Shown here: one piece after another, positions 47,357 through 56,422 of the stretch
How positions within the stretch are numbered: the stretch's first letter is position 1
Layout of the letters: every line of letters begins with the position of its first letter
NCBI RefSeq assembly: GCF_020439865.1
Contig: NZ_JAGRPF010000103.1
Span: 1-64,000 of the forward strand
Source of the DNA: Prosthecobacter sp.
GTDB lineage: Bacteria > Verrucomicrobiota > Verrucomicrobiia > Verrucomicrobiales > Verrucomicrobiaceae
Reading direction: 5' to 3'
Length of the DNA: 64,000 bases
Notes under the pieces: model-generated
What the model was told of the DNA's origin: nothing
Databases searched by the model: none
Seen by the model: the letters and a program-made list of their open reading frames with translations, nothing else
Made by a program: the position numbers and the translations under genes

Positions 47357-47386
47357 GTGACAACTTCTCGTACGACTGGATAAAAT
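47357..47386 (+). promoter_or_regulatory. Probable sigma-70-type promoter of the Ser/Thr kinase gene
   Basis: A -35-like GTGACA (47357-47362, 5/6 match) and a -10-like TAAAAT (47381-47386, 5/6 match) lie 18 bp apart. Transcription would begin about 30 bp before the kinase ATG at 47426. Verrucomicrobial promoter consensus is not well fixed, so this is a plausible call only. Confidence 0.45.
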
Positions 47387-47425
47387 TCTGCTATTGAGTA
47401 CGCCCTCCCTTTCCCTAGACCGACC

Positions 47426-49396
47426 ATGAGTGAATCGACCTCCCCCGTCCCTCCGCCGAAGACCACCGGCGGCGGCTGGCGCTGGGAACCGCCGACTCCG
47501 GAGGCGTTGCAGGAAATGCTGCCGCAATACGAGATTCAGATGCTGGTCGGCCGCGGCGGCATGGGTGCCGTTTACAAGGGCATTCAGCTCAGTCTCGAAC
47601 GTTCCGTCGCGATCAAACTGCTCCCACCGGCGATCGAGCAGCAGGACACAGCCTTCGCCGAGCGCTTCAAAAACGAGGCCAAGCTGATGGGCCGTATGAA
47701 CCATCCCGCCATCGTCAGCGTGTATGACTTTGGCCGCACCACCGACGGTCAGCTCTACTTCGTCATGGAGTATGTCGATGGCACCGATGTTCAGCGCATG
47801 ATCGCCCGCGAAGGCAAGCTGCCGCCGGAACACGCGCTCGCCATCACCGCACACTTGTGCGATGCGCTGAGCTACGCGCACAAGCAGGGCGTCGTGCATC
47901 GCGACATCAAGCCCTCCAACGTGCTCATCGACACTGAGGGTCGTGTCAAAGTGGCCGACTTCGGCCTCGCGAAGCTGGCTGACAAGACGATGAACACCGG
48001 TCTCACCCAGACCGGCATGGCGATGGGCACACCTGATTACGTGGCCCCCGAAACTCTCATGTTTGGATCTGACGTGGACGGACGCGCGGACATCTACGCC
48101 GTGGGCGTCATGCTGTACCAGATGCTCACTGGCGACATCCCGCGCGGCATGTTCAAGATGCCTTCGCAGAAGTTCCAAAGCATCGATCCGCGTTTCGACG
48201 GCATCGTCCGCCGCGCCTTGGAGCATGATCGCGAAGAGCGCTATCAAAGCAGCCACGAGATGCGCATCGCGCTGGACGTGATCCTGACCACGCCACGGGC
48301 GGAACCCGGCAAGGAATCCAGCGCCGTGCTGCCTAAACAACCGGCTAATACACCCGGTCGAACGGTGGTTCCCTCGTCGCGAAATCCGGCCTCGGCCCAG
48401 CAGCGTCGCCCAGCATCGCCCTACGAGTCTTATTCTCCGCCGCCACATCCACAGCCGCAGCAGACCTCGACGATGCCCTATGTCATCGCAGCGTTGGTCA
48501 TGCTCGGTGTTGGTGCTTGGTTCGTCGTCAACCGACATAATCCTGAGCCGCCTCAAAATCCTTTCGAAACAGCTGAGAACACAGAACCGTCGGTCAAAAC
48601 GGTCCCCTCACAGACACCTTCCACCTCGCCTCCTTCCAACGTCGAGAGATTGCCTCCTCCCTCGATGACTCCGCCGACAACTGCGCAAACAGTCAAACCT
48701 GCTTCGAGCAACAGCAGCAGCACCTTCAAACCTGCCACGCCGGTGGTCACCATTCCGAAGACAGCCACAACCCCCGTCCCGCCCTCGACGCCCGCCGACA
48801 ACGCCAAGCCCATCACCGATCGGTTGGCCACTCTCGAATCACAGTTCCAGACCGCGTTCGAACGTGAAGTGAACGTCGCCTACTCCGATCAGCTCACAAC
48901 GTTGGGCACCGGCTATGTGCAGGCGCTGGACCGTTCGATGCAGGAGGCCACCAAGGCCGGGCGGCTTGATGAAGCGATTGCGTTGCGGGAGGAGAAGCAG
49001 CGCTTCACGACGCACAAGTTCATGCCTTCGATCGATCCTTCCGGCCTGCATTCGACTGTCGTCAAACTGCGCAACACCTACCGCGGCGCGGAAAAGAACT
49101 ACTCCCAGCAAAAAGACGCCGACTCTCTGCCGCTCTACGACCGCTACATCGAAGTGCTGTCGGCCTTGGAGAAAGAACTTCTGGCCCAGGGACGCAGCAG
49201 CGACGCCCTGCGGGTGCGCACGAAGCGCGATGACGTCGTCATGCGCCGCAAGCAGCGTGCCGCCAAACTTCCTCCGGGCACCGCTGTGCAACCCACGGCA
49301 GCCCCCGCAAACACCAAGCTCACCCTGTTTGACGGACAATCGCTCAACGGCTGGCGCATCGTTGAGTTCGACGAGATTGCAGTGGAGTTGCTTTGA
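47426..49396 (+). CDS. Membrane-anchored Ser/Thr protein kinase (PknB-like) ending in a DUF1080 stub
   Basis: The kinase domain covers ~35-290: G-loop [13 protein letters not shown], Lys in [21 protein letters not shown] in [11 protein letters not shown] and [12 protein letters not shown] Pro/Ser linker leads to one membrane helix (~351-372), so the kinase is cytoplasmic and the C-terminal part periplasmic. That part has a Pro/Thr-rich stretch and a helical region (~470-600). The last ~20 residues read [13 protein letters not shown], the typical start of a DUF1080 (LamG-like, 3-keto-disaccharide hydrolase) domain. The frame then stops after 12 more residues, so the domain is almost wholly missing. 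It may supply phosphothreonines for the FHA proteins. Confidence 0.87.
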   Translation: MSESTSPVPPPKTTGGGWRWEPPTPEALQEMLPQYEIQMLVGRGGMGAVYKGIQLSLERSVAIKLLPPAIEQQDTAFAERFKNEAKLMGRMNHPAIVSVYDFGRTTDGQLYFVMEYVDGTDVQRMIAREGKLPPEHALAITAHLCDALSYAHKQGVVHRDIKPSNVLIDTEGRVKVADFGLAKLADKTMNTGLTQTGMAMGTPDYVAPETLMFGSDVDGRADIYAVGVMLYQMLTGDIPRGMFKMPSQKFQSIDPRFDGIVRRALEHDREERYQSSHEMRIALDVILTTPRAEPGKESSAVLPKQPANTPGRTVVPSSRNPASAQQRRPASPYESYSPPPHPQPQQTSTMPYVIAALVMLGVGAWFVVNRHNPEPPQNPFETAENTEPSVKTVPSQTPSTSPPSNVERLPPPSMTPPTTAQTVKPASSNSSSTFKPATPVVTIPKTATTPVPPSTPADNAKPITDRLATLESQFQTAFEREVNVAYSDQLTTLGTGYVQALDRSMQEATKAGRLDEAIALREEKQRFTTHKFMPSIDPSGLHSTVVKLRNTYRGAEKNYSQQKDADSLPLYDRYIEVLSALEKELLAQGRSSDALRVRTKRDDVVMRRKQRAAKLPPGTAVQPTAAPANTKLTLFDGQSLNGWRIVEFDEIAVELL

Positions 49397-49429
49397 AAAC
49401 AAGACGTCGTCACGCGTTGCGGATCGTAA

Positions 49430-49475
49430 TCACACTTCGTCATCCACGAATTCGTCACTCGTCATTGCCCGCTGC
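49430..49475. repeat. Degenerate tcgtcat-word repeat downstream of the kinase
   Basis: The 115-bp gap between the kinase stop and clpP contains three tcgtca words in quick order (ttcgtcatcc, ttcgtcactc, tcgtcattgc). They match the repeat word of the palindromic element at 26,639-26,752. No complete inverted repeat is left here, so it looks like a decayed or partial copy. It lies directly after the truncated DUF1080 stub. Confidence 0.45.
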
Positions 49476-49511
49476 ATTGACAATCCCCCCTGCCACCCCT
49501 TCATTCCCACC

Positions 49512-50168
49512 ATGACCCCCAGCCAGAACTCCGATTTCCCCTCCATCATCGCCCCACACGCCAGCTACATGGTTCCAACTGTGATCGAAAGCGAAGGCCG
49601 CGGCGAGCGCGCGTATGACATCTATTCCCGCCTGCTGAAGGACCGAATCATCTTCCTCGGAGGCGAAGTGAATGACACGATGGCCTCCATCATCATCGCC
49701 CAGCTTCTGTTCCTGCAAATGCAGGACCCGAAAAAGGACATCAACATCTACGTCAACAGCCCCGGTGGCAGCGTCACGGCCGGTCTCGCGATCTATGACA
49801 CGATGCAGTTCCTCACCTGCGATGTCTGCACCTACAGCATTGGACTCGTCGCCTCGATGGGCGCGGTGCTTCTCGCCGCCGGCACCAAAGGCAAGCGCTA
49901 CGCCCTGCCGAACTCCGACATCATGATCCATCAGGTCTCCGGTGGTGCCCGAGGCACCGCTTCCGACGTCGAGCGTACGGTCGAATACATGTTCAACCTC
50001 AAGAAGCGCCTCAACCGCATCCTCGCCCATCACACCGGCAAGTCCGTCGAGCAGATCGAGCGCGATGCCGACCGCGACAACTACATGTCCGCCGCCCAGG
50101 CCGCCGAATACGGCCTCGTGGACAAGGTGCTCGAAGGGAAGAAAGCGCTTCCATCGGACGACAAGTAA
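49512..50168 (+). CDS. clpP: ATP-dependent Clp protease proteolytic subunit
   Basis: ClpP forms the tetradecameric chamber that degrades proteins delivered by ClpX or ClpA/C. The 218-residue protein has the catalytic Ser115 in [11 protein letters not shown], His140 in [12 protein letters not shown] and Asp189 in [13 protein letters not shown]. The N-terminal propeptide-like region is ~20 residues. Start ATG 49512 has cccacc before it. No clpX or tig neighbours are present, and this may be one of several clpP copies. It is followed by a strong terminator. Confidence 0.97.
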   Translation: MTPSQNSDFPSIIAPHASYMVPTVIESEGRGERAYDIYSRLLKDRIIFLGGEVNDTMASIIIAQLLFLQMQDPKKDINIYVNSPGGSVTAGLAIYDTMQFLTCDVCTYSIGLVASMGAVLLAAGTKGKRYALPNSDIMIHQVSGGARGTASDVERTVEYMFNLKKRLNRILAHHTGKSVEQIERDADRDNYMSAAQAAEYGLVDKVLEGKKALPSDDK

Positions 50169-50181
50169 TTCTTCACATCTC

Positions 50182-50214
50182 AAAAGGGCGGGACTCAAAA
50201 TCCCGCCCTTTTTT
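50182..50214 (+). terminator. clpP: Rho-independent terminator after clpP
   Basis: A perfect 12-bp inverted repeat (aaaagggcggga, 50182-50193, with its complement at 50201-50212) with a 7-nt loop ends in a T run at 50209-50214, 13 bp after the clpP stop. The A/T symmetry could allow it to work in both directions. Confidence 0.92.
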
Positions 50215-50248
50215 GTGCCCGCACACCGCTCTTCCAACCACCCGCGCC

Positions 50249-51163
50249 ATGAAACTCGGCTTCGTCACCGCCATCCTCCCCGAACTCGAATTCGCCAACG
50301 TGCTCCAGTTCGCCCGGCACGAAGGATTCTCCACCATCGAGGTCATGTGCTGGCCCGTCGGCAAGGCGGAGCGCAAATACGCCGGCGTCACACACATCGA
50401 CGTCATCGGCATGACCAAGACGAAGGCCGAGAACATCCTCGCGCAATGTCAGGATCAGGGCGTCAGCATCAGCGCGCTCGGCTACTACCCGAACATGCTC
50501 GATCCGAATCCCGAAGTCTCACGCTTCGCCGTTTCGCACTTCAAGAAAGTCATCGCCGCCGCGCCGAAGTTCGGCCTGGACCTCGTCACCGGTTTCGTCG
50601 GTCGCGACTGGTCCAAGACCGTTGACGAAAACTGGCCACGCTTCCTCAAGATCTGGAAACCCATCATCCAATACGCCGAGGATCACGGCGTGAGGATCGC
50701 CATCGAAAACTGCCCCATGTCCTTCACGCGCGACGAATGGCCAGGCGGCAAAAACCTTCTCACCACGCCCGCCATCTGGCGTCGTGCGTTCTGCGACATC
50801 GACTCTCCGAACTTCGGCCTCAACTACGACCCGTCGCACTTCATCCTGCAAGACATGGACCCGCTCAGCCCGCTGGCCGAATTCAAATCGAAGCTCTTCC
50901 ACCTCCACGCCAAGGATGTTCAAATCGACCGCAAAGCCCTCAATGAAGTCGGCCGCTTCGACTTCCCGCTGCGCTGGCACCAGCCGCGCATTCCCGGCTA
51001 CGGCGACCTCAACTGGCCCGCCTTCATGGCCGAGCTCATGCGCATCGGCTACGACGGACCGCTCTGCATCGAAGTCGAGGACGACACCTTCGGCAAAACC
51101 CTCGAAGGCCGCATGAAAGCCATCAAAGTCGCGCGCAACGTGCTCGCACCGTTCTTTGGGTGA
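50249..51163 (+). CDS. Sugar phosphate isomerase/epimerase family TIM-barrel protein
   Basis: The 304-residue protein has the AP-endonuclease-2/xylose-isomerase-like TIM barrel: a strand opening MKLGFVTAILPELEF, GFSTIEVMCWP, a metal-site strand VRIAIENCPM, DPSHFILQDMDP, LFHLHAKDVQ and a final glutamate in PLCIEVEDDTF. The Glu, Asp/His and Glu set should hold one divalent metal. Relatives act on inositols, keto-sugars or hydroxypyruvate; the substrate is unknown here. ATG 50249 is used; it is a monocistronic gene between the clpP terminator and a small membrane protein. Confidence 0.87.
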   Translation: MKLGFVTAILPELEFANVLQFARHEGFSTIEVMCWPVGKAERKYAGVTHIDVIGMTKTKAENILAQCQDQGVSISALGYYPNMLDPNPEVSRFAVSHFKKVIAAAPKFGLDLVTGFVGRDWSKTVDENWPRFLKIWKPIIQYAEDHGVRIAIENCPMSFTRDEWPGGKNLLTTPAIWRRAFCDIDSPNFGLNYDPSHFILQDMDPLSPLAEFKSKLFHLHAKDVQIDRKALNEVGRFDFPLRWHQPRIPGYGDLNWPAFMAELMRIGYDGPLCIEVEDDTFGKTLEGRMKAIKVARNVLAPFFG

Positions 51164-51210
51164 TTGTCTCCTCGGTTTCTTGATACATTTGCCCATGTGC
51201 AAACGAGCGT

Positions 51211-51531
51211 ATGAAGGAATGTATCCACAACACGATCATCTGGCTGTTCATTTTTTGGGCTGCTCAAACATTTTTGGTACTGCGTGACTACTTCCGCCAA
51301 CGAAACGAAAACCGTCTGAAGCCACCCCTGACCGAAGAACAAAAAGCTGAGCGTGCCGGGCTTGAAGCAGAACTGCGAGGCAAAGAGGTCAAAAACATTC
51401 GCTGGTATGCAACTCGTCCCAAAGAAGCCATGTGGTTTCTTGGAGGGACGTTCGGCTACCTCGTCCTCGCCACTCTGTTTCTGCCAATGGCAATCGGCAT
51501 TTGGCTGCTGCCAGACCCGAATCGAAGCTGA
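51211..51531 (+). CDS. Small membrane protein of unknown function
   Basis: I do not recognise this 106-residue protein. It has a membrane helix at ~8-24 (IIWLFIFWAAQTFLVL), a charged middle (~28-68, with TEEQKAERAGLEAELRG likely helical) and a second membrane helix at ~73-100. Both ends probably face the same side. Base composition here is clearly more AT-rich than in the neighbours, which could mean recent acquisition or relaxed selection. It starts 47 bp after the isomerase-like gene. Confidence 0.6.
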   Translation: MKECIHNTIIWLFIFWAAQTFLVLRDYFRQRNENRLKPPLTEEQKAERAGLEAELRGKEVKNIRWYATRPKEAMWFLGGTFGYLVLATLFLPMAIGIWLLPDPNRS

Positions 51532-51545
51532 GGTTTTGGCGGGCT

Positions 51546-52064
51546 TCACCTCGTGGAATTCAGCGATTGCTCCAACTTAGTTGGCACAAACCGCAGTCCA
51601 ACTTTGTCAGATTGTCCCTGAAGAGCGACGAGATTCACCTGATCCTTGAACATCTCGCAAAACACCGCGTGCCGCAGCTTGGCATCCGCCAAACCATCCG
51701 GTAGCGCAATCTCAAAGAACAACGTCACCGTCGGATCACCGCTCTTCCGCGTTTCCTCGTCGAGTTGGCGTCCCACCCACCCGATCTTGGCCGCTTGGCC
51801 CGCGGCATCGGTCACGACGAAGGTTTTGGCGAGATAGGCACGGATCTGCGCGTCGAACTGAGCGGCGGGCGTTTTGTCGAGACGCATCTCGCGCTCGCTC
51901 TGGCGGATGACGGCGGTTTCGAGGTCGTTGATGAAGACGGTGAGGCTGACTTCGAGCTTCTTCGTCTCCGCATTGTATTCCGCCTCGGCGGTGGACTGAT
52001 GCAGCGAGTGCGCGTGCAGACACGTGGCCGTCAGCAGACAGAGGATGGCGGGCAGCGTGCGCAT
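51546..52064 (-). CDS. Exported DUF6702-like protein
   Basis: A signal peptide (MRTLPAILCLLTATCLHA) precedes ~155 residues with the pattern HSLHQSTAEAEYNAETKKLEVSLTVFINDLE. This recalls DUF6702, small exported proteins that begin HPFH...INHN and have a lipocalin/Ig-like beta fold. The role is unknown; some relatives sit beside periplasmic peptidases. ATG 52064 is chosen for the signal peptide. It is convergent with the small membrane protein and divergent from the YdbH-like gene. Confidence 0.72.
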   Translation of the reverse strand: MRTLPAILCLLTATCLHAHSLHQSTAEAEYNAETKKLEVSLTVFINDLETAVIRQSEREMRLDKTPAAQFDAQIRAYLAKTFVVTDAAGQAAKIGWVGRQLDEETRKSGDPTVTLFFEIALPDGLADAKLRHAVFCEMFKDQVNLVALQGQSDKVGLRFVPTKLEQSLNSTR

Positions 52065-52175
52065 GGAAGCAGAGTTTAGTCCCCCACGTCGTGTGAGCAA
52101 GAGGCGCTCATCCGATGGCAGGATCTCCACAAAGGAGATCATCGCATCCCGGCGGCTTCATGGTACGATGCGGGC

Positions 52176-55100
52176 GTGAAAACTGCCGTCCCGACATCCA
52201 AACTCCGCCGCTGGTGGCGCTGGATGTGGCGTCTCGGTCTGATCGGCGTCATCCTAGCAACGGCACTGGGCTGGTGGGCGTGGCGGGAGCGGGTGCTGCT
52301 CGTGAATGCGGCCCTGCGGCGCTTCGGCGGGGATGTGCAGGTGAAGATCGCCACGCTGGAGTGGAAGGACGGCGCGCTGCATGTCGGCAAGGTGACCAGC
52401 TCGCACGCCTCCGGTGCGCAGAACATCGCGTCCGCCGATCATCTGGAATGGCGCCCGCAATGGAGCCATCTGAGTTCCGGCAACCTCGGCGGCTTCAAGG
52501 TGAACGGCGCCACGGTGGACGTGCCGCTGTCATGGTTTGAACCCTCCGCGCCGCAACCTGCCGGTGCACCGGCCGCCGCTTCACGTCGCTGGCATCTGGA
52601 TCTGGTGGATCTGGCACCGACGAAGTTTGTGCTGCGCGATGCGGCGTGGCAGCCGGTGTTCAGCGTGATGGTGACGCAGAAGGTGGAGGCGCTGGAGATC
52701 GGCGGCATTCAATCGCCCTCGTTTCAAACGATTGTCACTGACCTGCAGCATGCCGAGTGGCATGGGAAGCCGGTGTTTGACAGCGTGCATCTCGAATCCG
52801 TGATGCTCGGGGACAAGCTGGAGATCAAACAGGTGTCCCTGAGCGGCGGCAGGATCGATCTCGCCTGGCTCAAGGAGTTCAGCCCGGCGCTGAGCGCAAA
52901 ACTGCCGCCGTTGAGCGGAGGCGTCGAACTGGAATGGAAAGGCAAAAACATGGGACTTTCGAGCGCGGGCCTGACCGCCGGCGGCACGCATGAGGTGCGA
53001 TTGAAGAAACTGCATCTACAGCCGCTGAACGCCGCGGGACGGGTGGATGCCGATGTGGCGGACGTGAAGGTGTCGCAGGATCTGAACGGCCTCTGGCATG
53101 TGGAGCGAGGGCTGATGCTGAAGCCGGTGATCGAATGGACGCGCGAGCTGGAGGCGGCACTGCTGCCAAAGAGCGAATCAAAGCAGGCGTCGGCATGGAA
53201 GATGAAGATTGATGCCTTCGAATTGAAGGATGGGACGGTGAAGTTGTCGCCCACGGAGTTATGTCCTGTGGCAGGCGAAGTGGCCTGGAGCACCAGACTC
53301 GAGGCGTTGGAACTGTCGCAGGACGGGCTGCAGTCCGCAGTGAAGCAAACGTTGTCCCTGGCGAACCTGTCCCTGCGCTGGGCGCGCGGAAACACCAGCC
53401 CGGAGACACGCCCGTTTGTGCAGATGAAATCCGCCGCGCTAGAGCTGGTGCCGGACAAGCTGCGTGAACTCCGGCAGGTCGAGTCGCTGGCGATGGCGGA
53501 GCCGCAGTTTGAATTCACGCCGGAGAACGGGCCGTGGTTCGACAAAATCCAGGCCGAGCCTGTGGCGAAGCCGCTCGAACCTTCGGCTCCGTGGTGGAAG
53601 CAGCTTCAATTCGCCACGCTGACACTCAAGGACGGCTCCGTGGAGCTGGCTATGATGCTGGCGGAGCGGATGGAGACCTCGATCCATTTTGATGTGATGA
53701 CCGAGCAGGCCAAGCAGCGCCTGCGCATCACAAACACCCAGGTGCGCATTCCCAAGCGGGCGAACCTGCCGGTGCTGAGCATCGAGAATGTGGAAGCAGT
53801 GGCATCACTGCCCGAGATGTGGCGTAAGCAGCGACTGGAGTCTCTCAAACTCGACGGCGGCCAGGTGGAGGTGGGCGAGGCACTGACGACGTTGTTCAGC
53901 GGAAAGGCGGAAGTCGTGGAGCAAAAAGTGGAGGCGGCCTCAGCACGCTGGACGGCGGGAAGAATCGACGTGGAAAAGCTGGGTGTGACGCTGATGAGCA
54001 TCGCGCCGGGACTGCCGCCGGTGCGTTTTGACGTAAACTTTGCCGCCAATGAAACCCCGCTCGATCTCGATGGTCTGGCGGAGAATGTGGAACCGCAGCG
54101 CATCATGCTCACGCGGTTGCGCATTCCCTCGCCCTATGAACCGCTGCGCACCGTGGCGGAGATGGATGTGATTCACGTGAACTACACTCTGGACGGCCTG
54201 CTGCACCGCCACATCGAGCGCGTGGAGATCGTCTCTCCCCTGCTCTACGTAGGCGAGGATTTGTTCTGGTATGTGGAGAACATCCGGAAGTCGATGAAAG
54301 GGGAGGCGCCGAAGCAGGATCCCACCTTCGGTCCGCCCAAACCACCCGAGCCCGTGGCTCCGGCCTGGCATGTGAACATTCTGGCGGTCACGGACGGCCG
54401 ACTGTTGCTCGCCCCGAAAGGCGTGCCGCTGAAAGGCTTCAGCAAACCGTTCCCCTTCAGCTTCACCTCCAAGCTGGAAAGCGGGCAGCTCGACGCGGTG
54501 TTTGAGATACCCACGGACACCTACACGCTGGAAGACAAGAAGCTGGAATTCCGCGGCATGAAGGGCCAGGTGCTGTTCAATCTTCCCCTGAAAGACCGCA
54601 GCAACAACCTGACTGAAACCTTCACCGTCGAGCAACTGCGGTGGAAGGACCTGCATCTCGAGAACGGTCATCTGAGCGTGACCTACGACGTACACGGCAT
54701 CTATGGCACGTTCGGAGGCGAGGCCTACAAGGGCTACGTGAACGGAGCCTTCGACATCTATCTGGACGAAGCCTACACCTGGGACGGCTGGGTGTCGGGC
54801 GCAGACGTCAACCTGGGTCCGGTGACGAAGGCGCTGTTTCCGAACTACTTCCTGCTCGACGGCGCCACATCAGGAAAAGTCGTCGCCACGGGCAACATCA
54901 CCGAGCTCTATCAGGCGGATGCGGAGTTCAACAGCCGCTCGCGCGGGAAATTCAGCATTCAGGCGCTCAACGACCTGATCGACGACCTGCCACCGGTGAT
55001 GAAGGGTGACATCGCGGATCAAATCACTCGCATCGGACTGGAAACGCTGCGCGACTTCGAGTATGAGGACATCGATGGCAAAGTACGCTTCTACGGACGT

Positions 55101-55223
55101 GAGGGCCGCGGTCACCTGCGGTTCACAGGTCCGTCTGGCGCGCGCAAGATCGACGTGAATGTCTATGACCACCGATGGAAAGAGGACCCACGCAAACCCG
55201 AAACCGCTGATGCAGTGGAGTGA
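52176..55223 (+). CDS. YdbH/AsmA-like intermembrane lipid transport protein
   Basis: The 1,015-residue protein has an N-terminal inner-membrane anchor (residues ~16-37) and then a periplasmic beta-rich region with AsmA/TamB-like repeated strands. The last ~300 residues match the YdbH C-terminal domain pattern (GIYGTFGGEAYKGYVNGAFD, FPNYFLLDGATSGKVVATG, SIQALNDLIDDLPP). In E. coli YdbH, with YnbE and YdbL, bridges the envelope and moves phospholipid to the outer membrane. The next gene encodes YnbE- and YdbL-like parts, which supports the call. The start is GTG at 52176; the end overlaps the next start by 14 bp. Confidence 0.83.
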   Translation: MKTAVPTSKLRRWWRWMWRLGLIGVILATALGWWAWRERVLLVNAALRRFGGDVQVKIATLEWKDGALHVGKVTSSHASGAQNIASADHLEWRPQWSHLSSGNLGGFKVNGATVDVPLSWFEPSAPQPAGAPAAASRRWHLDLVDLAPTKFVLRDAAWQPVFSVMVTQKVEALEIGGIQSPSFQTIVTDLQHAEWHGKPVFDSVHLESVMLGDKLEIKQVSLSGGRIDLAWLKEFSPALSAKLPPLSGGVELEWKGKNMGLSSAGLTAGGTHEVRLKKLHLQPLNAAGRVDADVADVKVSQDLNGLWHVERGLMLKPVIEWTRELEAALLPKSESKQASAWKMKIDAFELKDGTVKLSPTELCPVAGEVAWSTRLEALELSQDGLQSAVKQTLSLANLSLRWARGNTSPETRPFVQMKSAALELVPDKLRELRQVESLAMAEPQFEFTPENGPWFDKIQAEPVAKPLEPSAPWWKQLQFATLTLKDGSVELAMMLAERMETSIHFDVMTEQAKQRLRITNTQVRIPKRANLPVLSIENVEAVASLPEMWRKQRLESLKLDGGQVEVGEALTTLFSGKAEVVEQKVEAASARWTAGRIDVEKLGVTLMSIAPGLPPVRFDVNFAANETPLDLDGLAENVEPQRIMLTRLRIPSPYEPLRTVAEMDVIHVNYTLDGLLHRHIERVEIVSPLLYVGEDLFWYVENIRKSMKGEAPKQDPTFGPPKPPEPVAPAWHVNILAVTDGRLLLAPKGVPLKGFSKPFPFSFTSKLESGQLDAVFEIPTDTYTLEDKKLEFRGMKGQVLFNLPLKDRSNNLTETFTVEQLRWKDLHLENGHLSVTYDVHGIYGTFGGEAYKGYVNGAFDIYLDEAYTWDGWVSGADVNLGPVTKALFPNYFLLDGATSGKVVATGNITELYQADAEFNSRSRGKFSIQALNDLIDDLPPVMKGDIADQITRIGLETLRDFEYEDIDGKVRFYGREGRGHLRFTGPSGARKIDVNVYDHRWKEDPRKPETADAVE

Positions 55224-55779
55224 TTTCAACCGGCTCGCGCTGGCGCTTGGGACGCTCGGCCTGGGCGCCTGCAAGCAGCTGCCCGAGATTCCCATCACGA
55301 CGCCCAAGCCGCTGGAGGTGAACCTCAACATGCGTCTCGATGTTTATCAATATCGCGGCGACGAGCCGCTGGACAAGGAGGCCACGAAAGGCGCCGGCGA
55401 GGCCACGGAACGCATGCGCAACCGCATGGGTGAGATTCAGACGCTGAAAAACAACCAGCTCGTGGGAGAGGATCACCGCGGCCTGCTGCTCGTCCGCGAG
55501 GTGCCCGCAGGCGAGTGGGGGCCGCAGATGAAAAAGACCGTCGCTGACGAAAACGAGGACCGCATGCTGCTGATGAGGCGGAAGGCGAAGGAGACAAACC
55601 GCCCTCTGCATGAGATCGAAGCGGAGCAGTGGCGCCTCCGCACTCAGCAGGCAGGCACCGGCGAATGGATCGAGGTGCCCGGCGCCTCGCCCGGCTCGTT
55701 TCAATGGAAACGCGCCGGTGCAGACACAGCTCCCCCAGCAAGCCCGTCAACCACCACTCCAACCAAGCCCACGTCATGA
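55210..55779 (+). CDS. YnbE-YdbL fused lipoprotein
   Basis: The 189-residue protein has a lipobox LGLGAC with Cys21, so it is probably an outer-membrane lipoprotein. The segment just after it, PKPLEVNLNMRLDVYQY, fits YnbE, which pairs by beta-strand with YdbH. Residues ~60-170 fit YdbL/DUF1318: ERMRNRMGEIQTLKNNQLVG, then NRPLHEIEAEQWRLRTQQA and EWIEVPG. In E. coli these are two genes (ynbE, ydbL); here they are one reading frame. The tail is Pro/Ser/Thr-rich. ATG 55210 gives a normal-length lipoprotein signal; ATG 55165 is possible. It overlaps ydbH and the next gene. Confidence 0.8.
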   Translation: MQWSDFNRLALALGTLGLGACKQLPEIPITTPKPLEVNLNMRLDVYQYRGDEPLDKEATKGAGEATERMRNRMGEIQTLKNNQLVGEDHRGLLLVREVPAGEWGPQMKKTVADENEDRMLLMRRKAKETNRPLHEIEAEQWRLRTQQAGTGEWIEVPGASPGSFQWKRAGADTAPPASPSTTTPTKPTS

Positions 55780-56072
55780 GACTCATCCTGTTCCTCCTCG
55801 TCGCGCTGCTCGTCGTTCTCGCCCTCACCAATCCCAACGAGGCCGAGTTCCGTGCCCACATGCAGGAAAAGTACGGCATCGCCGGCTCGCTGAGCCTGAA
55901 GGTCGCCGCCATCTTTTCTGCAGGCACCGGCAGCGGCGTGCAACGCGACAACTACTTCCTCTTCAGCCGCTACTTCATCGGCGGCGACGGCATCCTTCCC
56001 CGCACCGACCTTGCCTGGGGCATTGCGGGAAAGTTTTTCGACATCGACGAAGAGACCGAGCCTCGAAAGTAG
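55776..56072 (+). CDS. Small exported or membrane protein, DUF4359-like
   Basis: The 98-residue protein starts with a hydrophobic segment (MRLILFLLVALLVVLAL) followed by TNPNEAEFRAHMQEKYG and a C-terminal GVQRDNYFLFSRYFIG. The TNP...RDNYFLFS layout recalls DUF4359, small stress- or envelope-linked proteins of unknown role. Its ATG overlaps the ynbE-ydbL stop (ATGA), so it is likely part of the same operon and may help the lipid-transport bridge. Confidence 0.68.
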   Translation: MRLILFLLVALLVVLALTNPNEAEFRAHMQEKYGIAGSLSLKVAAIFSAGTGSGVQRDNYFLFSRYFIGGDGILPRTDLAWGIAGKFFDIDEETEPRK

Positions 56073-56102
56073 CGTGTGCCTTCGGAAACAACTCCCGTCA
56101 GC

Positions 56103-56324
56103 TCACTCAGGCGGGACTTCGGGGGGCGGTTCCTGCTCTGCTTTTTGAGCGGGCAATTCCACGGTCACACTCAACTCCCAGGCGCGATTTTTGACCGCCC
56201 ATATCAATGCCGCCAGACACAGGAACCCCAGCAGGGCCAGATGGATCATGCATCCCCTGCGGCAGCCGATTCCCTGAAACGAATCGAGATAAGTGCGGAT
56301 ATTAGTTCTGTCAGAGTCATGCAT
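56103..56324 (-). CDS. Possible small membrane protein
   Basis: This 73-residue reading frame on the opposite strand has a Cys-containing N-terminal segment, one membrane helix (MIHLALLGFLCLAALIWAV) and a Pro/Glu-rich tail. The helix and biased tail make it plausible, but no family is recognised and no Shine-Dalgarno supports it. ATG 56324 is used; 56249 is an alternative. It fills the gap between two plus-strand genes. Confidence 0.4.
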   Translation of the reverse strand: MHDSDRTNIRTYLDSFQGIGCRRGCMIHLALLGFLCLAALIWAVKNRAWELSVTVELPAQKAEQEPPPEVPPE

Positions 56325-56422
56325 GATCAGCGGGCCGGGCCATCTTAAGTTGGACAGCCAGCGATTGTCGTCGATTTTTAGCTTCCTGCCACAGTCTCAT
56401 CCTCAATCCCACTGATCAGCCA

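Noticed and set aside
47294..48556. Long open frame of 420 codons on the minus strand inside the kinase gene
   Set aside because: It is antisense to a protein kinase with full catalytic motifs and translates to His/Arg-rich text without a domain. It is a product of high GC content.
48915..50168. Continuous plus-strand frame reaching from inside the kinase gene into clpP
   Set aside because: Only the part after ATG 49512 is ClpP-like; the upstream 199 codons are Arg/Ser/Thr-rich shadow of the kinase frame.
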